64,000 nucleotides of DNA, taken from Bacillota bacterium (lineage in GTDB: Bacteria; Bacillota; Clostridia; Acetivibrionales; DTU013). Below are positions 44,083-52,258 of the stretch, piece by piece. The stretch covers positions 1 through 64,000 of the forward strand of contig JAEWQC010000349.1 in NCBI GenBank assembly GCA_023399355.1, in the 5' to 3' direction. Numbering within the stretch: the stretch's first letter is position 1; every line of letters begins with the position of its first letter. Below the pieces are notes generated by a model that was not told the DNA's origin, ran no database searches, and worked only from the letters and a program-made list of their open reading frames with translations. Position numbers and translations under genes: made by a program.

Positions 44083-45477
44083 ATGAAACAGGGATTGAGG
44101 ACAAAGCTGTCGCTATCTTATGTTTTTGTTGCACTGGTTTGTGTTGCAATGATTACGCTGCTTTCAAATATTTTATTGGTAAAGCAGTTCAATGAATACG
44201 TCATTAAGAACCAGAAGAATAAAAATAATGCAATCGTTTCACAAATAAGCCAGCAATACAATAAAGATAAAAAATGGCGGAGCGATGTCATTGAGAGTAT
44301 TGGCGTCAATGCTCTTGAAGGCGGCATGGTAGTGAAAGTGACCGACAAATCGGGAAACGTGATATGGGACGCAACCGTTTACAATAATGGCTACTGCAAG
44401 CAAATGATCGAGCATATATCCCACAATATGGCTAAGCGCCTTCCGAATCTGAAAGGTGGATATGCATCTGTGGAATTTCCTGTAAAAAGCAACTTCCAGG
44501 AGGTCGGCAAGATCCAGATAGGCTATTATGGTCCTTATTTCTACAACGATAATGACCTGGCCTTTATAAGCACATTAAACAAGCTGTTGCTCGGTGCGGG
44601 CATATTTTCCATGCTGTTTGCGCTGCTCACCGGGGTAATTATGGCTAAGAGGCTGAGTATGCCTATTTTAAGAGTAATAGAAACTGCACGGATGATTTCC
44701 AAGGGGTATTTTACCGATAGGATCGTTGAAACGACAAACACCCGGGAAATCGTACAGCTTACCACTACAATCAACGACCTGGCCGATACCCTTCAAAATC
44801 AGGAAAACCTCAGAAAACGTCTGACGGCAGATGTCGCGCATGAACTGCGAACTCCGCTGGCTACCTTGCAGAGCCACCTGGAAGCAATGATTGACGGCAT
44901 CTGGAACCCCAATGCCGAAAGGCTGAAAAGCTGCCATGATGAAGTGATAAGGATAAATCGCATGGTGGGCGATCTCGAAAATCTGGCTAAATTCGAGAGT
45001 GAGGATCTGATCCTCAACAAGTCCGAATTTGATATTACCGAACGGATCCTCAGTATTATAAAGTCGTGTGAAATTGAATTTATCAATAAAGGGATAAAGG
45101 TTGAATTTATGGGAGAGGAACAAACCGTAAATGCGGACAAGGACAAGATAAGCCAGGTGATTGTCAATCTGATTTCCAACGCTTTGAAATATACACCCGG
45201 CGGAGGCAAAATCAGGATTGGCATACAGGGCAGGGAGGACCATGTTGATATCACTATATCAGACAATGGTTCGGGAATACCGGCTGAAGATCTGCCACAT
45301 ATTTTCGAGCGCTTTTACCGTGCAGATAAATCAAGAAACAGATCAACAGGCGGTGCCGGGATAGGCCTGACCATCTCAAAAGCCATTGTTGAAGCCCATC
45401 AAGGAAAGATTGGCGTCAAAAGCGAATTCGACAAAGAAACGGAATTTACGGTTACTCTCCCCAGGGGTTTAGAATAA
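44083..45477 (+). CDS. Sensor histidine kinase (paralogue of 2878)
   Basis: 464 aa from ATG 44083 (GGAGGTG upstream). Membrane segments at 9-32 and about 168-189 enclose an external sensor region. HAMP, then DVAHELRTPLATLQSH with H253, N box NLISNALKYTP, G1 DNGSGIP and G2 GGAGIGLTI. It aligns without gaps to the kinase at 2878 through H253. Cysteines and acidic residues in the sensor regions are partly shared (for example YCKQM and MCKEM), so both may sense related signals. Confidence 0.92.
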   Translation: MKQGLRTKLSLSYVFVALVCVAMITLLSNILLVKQFNEYVIKNQKNKNNAIVSQISQQYNKDKKWRSDVIESIGVNALEGGMVVKVTDKSGNVIWDATVYNNGYCKQMIEHISHNMAKRLPNLKGGYASVEFPVKSNFQEVGKIQIGYYGPYFYNDNDLAFISTLNKLLLGAGIFSMLFALLTGVIMAKRLSMPILRVIETARMISKGYFTDRIVETTNTREIVQLTTTINDLADTLQNQENLRKRLTADVAHELRTPLATLQSHLEAMIDGIWNPNAERLKSCHDEVIRINRMVGDLENLAKFESEDLILNKSEFDITERILSIIKSCEIEFINKGIKVEFMGEEQTVNADKDKISQVIVNLISNALKYTPGGGKIRIGIQGREDHVDITISDNGSGIPAEDLPHIFERFYRADKSRNRSTGGAGIGLTISKAIVEAHQGKIGVKSEFDKETEFTVTLPRGLE

Positions 45478-45520
45478 TTTCCTCTGCTTTTAAGCATCCA
45501 TTAAAGGTAAAGCATTTTAT

Positions 45521-45553
45521 TTGTTCATGATTTGTTCATGATTTGTTTAATTT
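45521..45553 (+). promoter_or_regulatory. Three 11-bp-phased repeats before the M23 gene
   Basis: TTGTTCATGAT at 45521 and 45532, and TTGTTTAATTT at 45543. The spacing equals that of the arrays at 2001 and 4321. A target of the upstream regulator is likely; a clear -35 was not found. Confidence 0.5.
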
Positions 45554-45650
45554 TATTTGCTAAAGTATGTATGAATTTGGAATCAGAAGTTCAAACAGGG
45601 ATAAAATGGATATACTTATACTAATGTAATAAATTTTTACCGGGGAATTC

Positions 45651-46997
45651 ATGATGGCGCTTGTGCATAAGATATTTACCAAAAAAAGAATAATGCTGCT
45701 TTGGGTTATATTAACAGCAATATGTTTAGTAACACTTCTCCTGTATTCAACAAAAGCTTATGAAGTCAGAATAGATGAGAAGTACATTGGGACAGTGAAA
45801 AATCAGAGCATGGTATCGGATCTGTTAAAGGAGATAGCCGGGGAGGCAGAGAAGCGTTATGGTACTCAAATTGTCGTTTCAAGCAGCATAAGCTATAAAG
45901 AGGTATTCCTGACAAGCCAAAGAAGGACTGAAGGGGATGCCTTGTACAGTCAGGTCGAGCGTGACGTCCTATTGAGTTCAAAAGCTTTTGCAATCAATGT
46001 GGATGGCAGGGACATTGCATATCTCAAAGACAAACCCTCTGCGGAGGCAGTCCTTGATAAAATCAGGGCACCCTACCTCAAGAATGAGCAAGACAGTAAA
46101 AATATTGGCTTTCTTGAGAATGTGGGCATCATTCAAAAGGATGTTTCTCCGAATGAATTGAAAGGATCTGAAGAGGTTTTTAACAAAATCACCTTGCAAA
46201 GCGATCACCTAAAGAAGTACATCGTCCAGGAAGGTGACACAATAAGCGGGATTGCGGAAAAATCCGGGCTGAAGATGAAAGACATTCAGAAAGCAAATCC
46301 GGGCATCAGCATCGATAGCATTTCCATAGGGCAGGAGTTGAATTTGGCAGTACCCAGGTATGTTATCAATGTTAAACAGATAACGACTAAAACTTGTGAA
46401 GAAAAAATCCCCTTTGAGATAAACTATGAGAATACCAGTGGATTATATAAAGGGGACAGCAAGGTTAAAACAGGCGGAGTAGAAGGCCGCAAGCTTGTAA
46501 AAACCGAGATTGTCAGTATTAACGGCATCTTCGAAGAGACCCATGTTACCGGTGAAACTGTACTGGAGATGCCGAAAGCAGCGGTTGCACTCAGAGGAAC
46601 GAAAATCCGGCCCAGGACAGTTGCCACAGGGGTGTTTGCGAATCCCAGCCGCGGAAGCCTCACTTCCCGGTTTGGCGAAAGATGGAGCAGGCAGCATACC
46701 GGTATAGATATCGGCGTACCAAGGGGTACTCCCAATAAAGCCGCAGATGGCGGAGTTGTAGTCTTTGCGGGATGGGACGGCACTTATGGCAAGCTGGTCA
46801 TTATAGATCACGAGAATGGGTTTACCACTTATTATGCGCATAATGATACCATCAAAGTTAAAATGGGTCAAAGAGTAGCCAAGGGCCAGGTGGTAGGCTT
46901 AGCAGGATCAACCGGCAGAGCCACCGGTCCGCATCTCCATTTTGAAGTCCGCAAAAATGGTGTGCCGGTTAATCCGTTGAAATATATCCACATGTAA
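45651..46997 (+). CDS. LysM-G5-M23 peptidase family protein
   Basis: 448 aa. An N-terminal membrane anchor (about 13-32), a region of unknown fold, a LysM domain (KKYIVQEGDTISGIAEKSG, about 183-232), a G5 domain (about 240-312) and a C-terminal M23 LytM domain with QHTGIDIG and GPHLHFEV zinc motifs. It acts at the outer face of the membrane on murein cross-links. The same architecture is common in Clostridia, where some members act in sporulation. Located next to the second two-component system, possibly as its target through the 11-bp repeats. Confidence 0.9.
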   Translation: MMALVHKIFTKKRIMLLWVILTAICLVTLLLYSTKAYEVRIDEKYIGTVKNQSMVSDLLKEIAGEAEKRYGTQIVVSSSISYKEVFLTSQRRTEGDALYSQVERDVLLSSKAFAINVDGRDIAYLKDKPSAEAVLDKIRAPYLKNEQDSKNIGFLENVGIIQKDVSPNELKGSEEVFNKITLQSDHLKKYIVQEGDTISGIAEKSGLKMKDIQKANPGISIDSISIGQELNLAVPRYVINVKQITTKTCEEKIPFEINYENTSGLYKGDSKVKTGGVEGRKLVKTEIVSINGIFEETHVTGETVLEMPKAAVALRGTKIRPRTVATGVFANPSRGSLTSRFGERWSRQHTGIDIGVPRGTPNKAADGGVVVFAGWDGTYGKLVIIDHENGFTTYYAHNDTIKVKMGQRVAKGQVVGLAGSTGRATGPHLHFEVRKNGVPVNPLKYIHM

Positions 46998-47021
46998 AAA
47001 GCATTTTGAATTGGTTGAACA

Positions 47022-47058
47022 GGGAGTACCTATCATTACTTGGCAGGTACTCCCTTCT
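47022..47058 (+). terminator. Terminator between convergent M23 and tlpA-like genes
   Basis: GGGAGTACCT (47022-47031) and AGGTACTCCC (47045-47054) form a perfect 10-bp stem followed by TTCTTAAT. It overlaps the last codons of the gene on the minus strand. Confidence 0.6.
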
Positions 47059-47734
47059 TAATATTGTCGATGTATCCAAGTAAGGTCTTCTTGTCAGTTT
47101 GTCCGGAAATGTAGGTGTAAAGGGAACCGTCCCTGTTTAGGACAAAGGTGGTCGGATATCCTGAGATGCCGTATTGCTGAGCAATAGTGCCTTCACTATC
47201 CAGCAATACTTTTAAACTGATTTTGCCGGAGGTCAGATATTCATTGACAATATCGGCGGATTCCTGCACATCAACAGCCAGGATGACAGCATCTTTTTCT
47301 TTTTCCAATTCCTTGTTCAGTTCATTCAGGTCGGGCATTTCCAACTTGCAGTATTTGCACCAGACTGCCCAGAAATTGAGAATGACGATCTTGCCCTGAT
47401 AATCTGAAAGTTTTACAGACTTGCCATCAAGGTCCTTTAAGGTGAAGTCCGGTGCCATGATTTTCTCAGGAGAGGTGGAGCTTTGCGCCGTAGTATCGTT
47501 TGGGGTCGGGCTCTGCTCAGCAGTGCCTGTTTCATCGGATTTCAACTCAGAAGAATCTTTGGGAGTCGAGCCCTGCCCGGCAGTGCTTTGCTCAGAGGGA
47601 TTTTGCTGAAGGACATTTTGCGGTGGCGGAGGACTGCCGGCTTCCGTTCTATTTTTTGAATAGAAGGCATATGCGGCAATCAACAGCGCAGCAAGCGTGA
47701 TGATCCAGATCACAAGGCTCAATGATTTCTTCAT
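47036..47734 (-). CDS. TlpA/ResA-type membrane-anchored thiol-disulfide oxidoreductase
   Basis: 232 aa. An N-terminal signal anchor (about 6-25), a Ser/Thr/Pro-rich linker of about 65 residues, and a TlpA-like thioredoxin domain with WCKYC and the cis-proline strand GYPTTFVLN. It reduces disulfides outside the membrane, receiving electrons from CcdA. It follows the ccdA gene by 19 bases on the same strand, which supports this pairing. No cytochrome c genes are present, so its target may be copper-binding or cell-wall proteins. Confidence 0.9.
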   Translation of the reverse strand: MKKSLSLVIWIITLAALLIAAYAFYSKNRTEAGSPPPPQNVLQQNPSEQSTAGQGSTPKDSSELKSDETGTAEQSPTPNDTTAQSSTSPEKIMAPDFTLKDLDGKSVKLSDYQGKIVILNFWAVWCKYCKLEMPDLNELNKELEKEKDAVILAVDVQESADIVNEYLTSGKISLKVLLDSEGTIAQQYGISGYPTTFVLNRDGSLYTYISGQTDKKTLLGYIDNIKKGVPAK

Positions 47735-47753
47735 AAATGGCTCCTCCTCAAGC

Positions 47754-48437
47754 TTAATTCAAATATTTTAAAATGTCGAAGAATACCAGCAACCCTGCGA
47801 CAACGAGCAGTATTCCGGATATAATGCCGATCCCCCTGCCATGTCTTTGAAGCCAGACAAAAGCGCCCTTCGCTTTTTCAAATACGATTGCGGATAATAT
47901 GAAAGGTATTCCGAGACCTACAGAATAGACCAGCAATAAAAGAGTCCCCTGAAGGATGGTCTTCGAATTGCCGGCCAACAGTAGAGCCGAGCCTAAAAAG
48001 GCGCCAAGGCAAGGGGTCCAGCCAAGACCGAATACCATGCCGAAAACGATTGAACTTAAAAACTTCAAATTTTCCGTTTTCAAATGAATTCTTTTTTCCG
48101 TATTCAAAAACCCTATTCTAAAAATACCCATAAAATTCAGTCCGAATACAACCATGACCAAACCACTGATCCTTTGCAGAATCAACCTGTTATTTTCAAG
48201 AAAATGACCGAAGGAAGTAACGGTAACGCCAAGCAGTACAAATACAAGAGTGAAGCCGGTAACAAAACCGATTGAATTAATGAGCATCCGACTCTTAACC
48301 GATTTCGTTATATCCTTGTCTTCGGATGCACCTGCCAGATAAATGAAGTAAATCGGCAGCATGGGTAATATACAGGGTGATATAAATGTCAGGATCCCTT
48401 CCGTGAAGGTTAAAACATATGAAATCAGTAAAATCAC
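47754..48437 (-). CDS. ccdA: CcdA-family membrane electron-transfer protein
   Basis: 227 aa, GTG start. Six membrane segments with the paired redox cysteines in SPCILPMLPIY (segment 1) and TPCLGAFLGSA (segment 4). It moves electrons from cytoplasmic thioredoxin to extracytoplasmic thiol proteins such as the TlpA-like product downstream. The start has only a weak GGAAG site. Confidence 0.9.
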   Translation of the reverse strand: MILLISYVLTFTEGILTFISPCILPMLPIYFIYLAGASEDKDITKSVKSRMLINSIGFVTGFTLVFVLLGVTVTSFGHFLENNRLILQRISGLVMVVFGLNFMGIFRIGFLNTEKRIHLKTENLKFLSSIVFGMVFGLGWTPCLGAFLGSALLLAGNSKTILQGTLLLLVYSVGLGIPFILSAIVFEKAKGAFVWLQRHGRGIGIISGILLVVAGLLVFFDILKYLN

Positions 48438-48593
48438 CAGCTTCCTGTCCGAAGTTGTTCTATTACTATATACCCTTGCGGGGTATTATATAACATAAAG
48501 AATGTAAATGTCCATACGGTTGTGAAATTCGGCAATAGTTTGCAGATAGAACCACATGATCCTGAGATATCGGTAGGAATTCTGCAAAAAAAA

Positions 48594-48651
48594 TTGACGT
48601 ATTTGGAAAACAGGTATAATATTATTATGAGCATATGCACATAATAATATT
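48594..48651 (+). promoter_or_regulatory. Promoter with a perfect palindromic operator
   Basis: TTGACG (48594-48599) and a TATAAT/TAATAT -10 near 48615-48622. From 48618 to 48651 lies a palindrome with 12-bp arms (AATATTATTATG and CATAATAATATT) around AGCATATGCA, itself nearly symmetric. It overlaps the -10, as a repressor site would. It could serve the DUF134-Mrp operon and perhaps the divergent ccdA. Confidence 0.7.
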
Positions 48652-48692
48652 ATATACATGTGACATATAGATTCAAATATACAGGAGGGAAG

Positions 48693-49082
48693 ATGACCAG
48701 GCCGAGAAAATGCAGGAGAGTTGGGTTTGTACCGGATAATCCATGTTTTCATCCGCAATTGTACAACAAGGATGAAGTAGTCCTGAACATTGAGGAAGTC
48801 GAGGCGTTACGCCTGTCTGATTATCTGGAACTGGAGCAGGACAGTGCCGCAGAAAGCATGAATGTGTCACGCGGAACCTTTCAGCGCATTATTAATGCTG
48901 CCCGGAAGAAAACCGCCGACGCCCTGGTCCATGGGAAAATTCTTCGTATTGACGGAGGCAATTACCACCTTTCAGCAGGGAAGACCTGCTGCAGGAAGAT
49001 GCAAGGCAACTGTAAACGGTTGAACTGTGAAAAATGCGAAGAGTGCGCAGAAAATAAATACGAGGTGAAGGAAAATGAGTGA
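48693..49082 (+). CDS. DUF134 helix-turn-helix protein
   Basis: 129 aa from ATG 48693 (GGAGGGA upstream). N-terminal MTRPRKCRRVGFVPDNPCFHP is the DUF134 hallmark; a helix-turn-helix of the sigma-70 region 4 type follows (AAESMNVSRGTFQRIINAARKK). The C terminus has many cysteines (KTCCRKMQGNCKRLNC), possibly a metal or cluster site. These proteins are often encoded beside Mrp and NifX-type proteins. It overlaps the next gene by 8 bases and probably binds the palindrome at 48618; the last point is inference. Confidence 0.85.
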   Translation: MTRPRKCRRVGFVPDNPCFHPQLYNKDEVVLNIEEVEALRLSDYLELEQDSAAESMNVSRGTFQRIINAARKKTADALVHGKILRIDGGNYHLSAGKTCCRKMQGNCKRLNCEKCEECAENKYEVKENE

Positions 49083-50322
49083 AGACGGTTGCAATTGTGA
49101 AAGCAAGGATTGTGGAAGTTCATGTGCTTCCGGGGGCTGCGGGAATCAACCACAGAGTTTTTTGGAGAAAACACATGAACTGAACTCCATTAAAAGGGTT
49201 ATAGGTATTGTCAGCGGAAAGGGAGGCGTGGGTAAGTCCCTTGTAACATCCATGCTGTCGGTAATGATGCGCAGGAAAGGATATGAAGTTGGTATTCTGG
49301 ATGCGGATATTACCGGGCCCTCCATCCCAAAAGTATTTGGTATTGGCGAAAAGGCTCGCGGCAGTGAATATGGCATCTACCCGCAAAAAACGAATAATGG
49401 CATCGGTGTCATGTCGATCAATCTTCTTCTTGAGGACGATGAGGCTCCTGTCATCTGGAGAGGTCCCATCATTGCCGGGACAGTGAAACAATTCTGGACG
49501 GATGTCATTTGGGGGGATGTCGATTATTTGTTTCTGGATATGCCACCCGGAACAGGGGATGTTCCATTGACCGTTTTTCAATCCATCCCATTGGATGGAA
49601 TTATCATTGTTACATCGCCTCAGGATCTTGTTTCGCTCATTGTTACAAAGGCATACAACATGGCAAGGTCAATGAGTATTCCCGTATTGGGCATAGTTGA
49701 GAATATGAGCTTTGTAAAATGTCCTGACTGCGGTAAGGAAATAAAGCTTTTCGGGGACAGCAAAATTGACGCCATAGCGGAAAAGATGGGAATCAAGGTT
49801 CTGGCGAAAATGCCGATAGACTCTGCAGTTGCAGAGCTGTGCGACAACGGTGAAATAGAGAAAATGAATAACGGGTATCTGCAGGATGCCGTTGATTATA
49901 TTGAGAAAAAATTATCTGTGAGCGGAGAGGAGATTCATTCCATGAAAATTGCCATAGCTACTGAGGGAGCCGATGTCTCGTCCCATTTCGGAAAGTGTGA
50001 GAATTTTACAGTCTTAGAAGTTGAAGACTCCATCGTCAAAAGTAAAAGCATTATAAACACGGCGGGAAATCAACATGGTCTCCTGCCTGGATTCCTGGCC
50101 TCCAAAAACGTGGGTCTGGTTATTGTTGGTGGAATGGGAGAAGGTGCCAGACAGAATATGATTTCCAATGGAATTGAAATCATCTCAGGAGTTTCAGGAA
50201 ATATTAATGAAGTAATTGACACATATCTGAAAGGAAACCTGGAATCCAACGATACCGGATGTTCAGGTCATGAGCACGACCGTGATCATGCAGAAGGCGG
50301 CTGTAATTGTGGACAGCATTAA
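49075..50322 (+). CDS. Mrp/NBP35 ATPase fused to a NifX-type domain
   Basis: 415 aa. A Cys-rich N terminus (CNCESKDCGSSCASGGC), the P-loop SGKGGVGKS (residues 47-55) and the Mrp core with VKCPDCGKE, the CxxC that holds the bridging iron-sulfur cluster. From residue 290 (MKIAIATEGADVSSHFGKC) a dinitrogenase iron-molybdenum cofactor domain is fused on, ending in a His/Cys-rich tail (GHEHDRDHAEGGCNCGQH). It should assemble or carry iron-sulfur clusters. An in-frame ATG at 49942 with AGGAG upstream could also give the NifX-type part alone. Confidence 0.9.
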   Translation: MSEDGCNCESKDCGSSCASGGCGNQPQSFLEKTHELNSIKRVIGIVSGKGGVGKSLVTSMLSVMMRRKGYEVGILDADITGPSIPKVFGIGEKARGSEYGIYPQKTNNGIGVMSINLLLEDDEAPVIWRGPIIAGTVKQFWTDVIWGDVDYLFLDMPPGTGDVPLTVFQSIPLDGIIIVTSPQDLVSLIVTKAYNMARSMSIPVLGIVENMSFVKCPDCGKEIKLFGDSKIDAIAEKMGIKVLAKMPIDSAVAELCDNGEIEKMNNGYLQDAVDYIEKKLSVSGEEIHSMKIAIATEGADVSSHFGKCENFTVLEVEDSIVKSKSIINTAGNQHGLLPGFLASKNVGLVIVGGMGEGARQNMISNGIEIISGVSGNINEVIDTYLKGNLESNDTGCSGHEHDRDHAEGGCNCGQH

Positions 50323-50472
50323 AGTGTAAGCTCAAAGGATGAAAAATGGCAGTGCCCCGGTTCGAATATAATGCAGGTGCAGAAGGTTGTGATGCAGCCA
50401 ATAGAAAGCATACACAATACCGGAGTGGCGCTGTAGGATGGAGCGATACTCTCATCTTGACAACAGCTCCAA

Positions 50473-50718
50473 AGACACTAATGAAGCGCTAATAAGTGTC
50501 TGAAAAATGCATCTTAGTGCACTCGGGTTAAAACAAAACAAGGCGGTGAAATTGACAGGACGTCAATTTCAGGCGCATTTTGCCATGAATGGCAAATATG
50601 CGCCGATCGCCCCAAAAGTTTTGACCTGCAAGTGCACCTGATGCTTTTTCATAGAGCCCTGACAGGCACCATGCCGCCGAGTGGCGCCCTTTGACCACTT
50701 TCCGGCGGTGGAAAGTGG
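50473..50718. other. Structured non-coding stretch with several hairpins
   Basis: Within the 522-base gap 50323-50844 I see no gene. It contains an inverted repeat AGACACT/AGTGTCT (50473-50501), a perfect 10-bp hairpin (50547-50556 with 50562-50571), a near-perfect 15-bp hairpin (50572-50586 with 50589-50604), a GGCACCA/TGGCGCC hairpin near 50675-50698 and a 9-bp hairpin CCACTTTCC/GGAAAGTGG (50695-50703 with 50710-50718). It is richer in GC than other gaps. It may be a structured RNA or an inactive mobile element. Confidence 0.5.
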
Positions 50719-50844
50719 CGAACCTCTTTTGATCTACAAAAAGAATTGAGATAGATGTATTGAAATTCGAAGCAAGAACCACCCCAACTTTATATTCACA
50801 TAATAAAGATAGCCTCCATGAAATTGGATTGGATCGGTACATGA

Positions 50845-52041
50845 TCAAGGCGACAGGACAGTAATTCTGTTGCTTTCATCCGAAAGGTTTCCGGCGAGAT
50901 CAAATGCCCTGACCCAGTATATGTCGATTCCCAAACGATATGGACTTTTTACGGTTCGTGATGTTTTTTTCGTGGTTGCCAGCTCGAGACCATTACAGTA
51001 AATGGTATAACCGCTTACTTTTATATTGTCGGAAGAGGCGTTCCACTTCAGAGGTACGGAGGATCCTTTTGATTTGCCTGCTTTAAGTCCCGTGGGGGTA
51101 TTGGGCCTTTTCACATCCTTCAGTGTTATAATAGTAAGGGGTTCACTGATCACGGACTTGTTGCCGACGGTATCAATAGCAGTAACGTTGAATTTGTAGC
51201 TTTTCCCGGGGATCAGATTCTTCCTGCTGAAGAGTGTCTTTGACGGAGAACCTGCCTTTTCTCCGTTACAATATATTTCATATTCTTTAACCTTGACATT
51301 GTCAGATGCGGGAGACCAGGTCAAAGTAATTTCCGTCTCGCTGACGGATGCGCACTTAAGGCCAAAAGGCTTGTCGGGCGCTTCTTTATCCGGGATAGTC
51401 GTTCCCGGAATGCTGCTGCTTTGCATGGAATAATTGCCGGCAATATCAAAAGCCTTTATGGAAAAACTGTAAGTCGTGCCGGGTACTAGGCCTTTCACCT
51501 TATAACTTGTCGCAGTTGTGGTTGCTGCCTTACTTCCGTTTTTGCATATTATATATCCTTTAATGCCTGTATTGTCCGAGGAAGGATTCCATGAGACAAC
51601 CATCGAAGTATGATCGGGAGAGGATAATGAGAGGTTTGAAGGTGTCGATGGAACCTGATTGTCGGGGTCTGTCAGGACATCAATGGCTGCACTTGCAGAT
51701 GACACATTACCTGCGGCATCATATGCTTTCACGAAATAGGTATATTTTCTTCCGGGAATCAGCTCTGAATTTGTAAAGTTTGTTCTTGATATTGTAAGGA
51801 TCTTCCTGCCGTCGCGGAAAACCTGATATCCTTTTACTTTTGTATCATCGGAGGAACTTGTCCAACTCAGAAATACGGATGTAAATGTTTTGCTGACAAC
51901 CTTCAGTCCTGTGGGAACTTCCGGCGGATGAGAATCGGCCTTTAACGCATCACAAGCCGTAGCAGCTGAGACTTGCTGCGGAATAAACACGAATACTGCA
52001 AGCAATAAAACCAATCCCAAAAAAATTCTCAATACTTTCAT
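50845..52041 (-). CDS. Secreted fibronectin type III repeat protein
   Basis: 398 aa. Signal peptide 1-26 (cleavage after VSA), then four fibronectin type III domains of about 90 residues each. Each starts with a PTGLKV-type strand, has SSDNTKVKGYxV in the middle and ends in FxxxAFDxAGNxS. There is no catalytic domain and no cell-wall anchor. It is probably an extracellular or surface adhesion or spacer protein. Monocistronic. Confidence 0.88.
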   Translation of the reverse strand: MKVLRIFLGLVLLLAVFVFIPQQVSAATACDALKADSHPPEVPTGLKVVSKTFTSVFLSWTSSSDDTKVKGYQVFRDGRKILTISRTNFTNSELIPGRKYTYFVKAYDAAGNVSSASAAIDVLTDPDNQVPSTPSNLSLSSPDHTSMVVSWNPSSDNTGIKGYIICKNGSKAATTTATSYKVKGLVPGTTYSFSIKAFDIAGNYSMQSSSIPGTTIPDKEAPDKPFGLKCASVSETEITLTWSPASDNVKVKEYEIYCNGEKAGSPSKTLFSRKNLIPGKSYKFNVTAIDTVGNKSVISEPLTIITLKDVKRPNTPTGLKAGKSKGSSVPLKWNASSDNIKVSGYTIYCNGLELATTKKTSRTVKSPYRLGIDIYWVRAFDLAGNLSDESNRITVLSP

Positions 52042-52164
52042 TTTGTACCTCCATATACAAGCTTCGACATTATTATTATTACAATAAATGGAATATTTAA
52101 CATTTAATTATATTTTAGTGGGAAGTTTCTGATTTGTCAAGAACAAACGTTCGACATTCCTTAG

Positions 52165-52193
52165 TTGACAGCATTTAAATTCTATTGTACTAT
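52165..52193 (+). promoter_or_regulatory. Promoter of the C-S lyase gene
   Basis: TTGACA (52165-52170), a 17-base spacer and TACTAT (52188-52193). Confidence 0.7.
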
Positions 52194-52258
52194 GTAAATC
52201 ATATAGGATTACTATGAATTTGTTGGGCTAATTTTGTTTTTAACACGGGAGTGATGGA

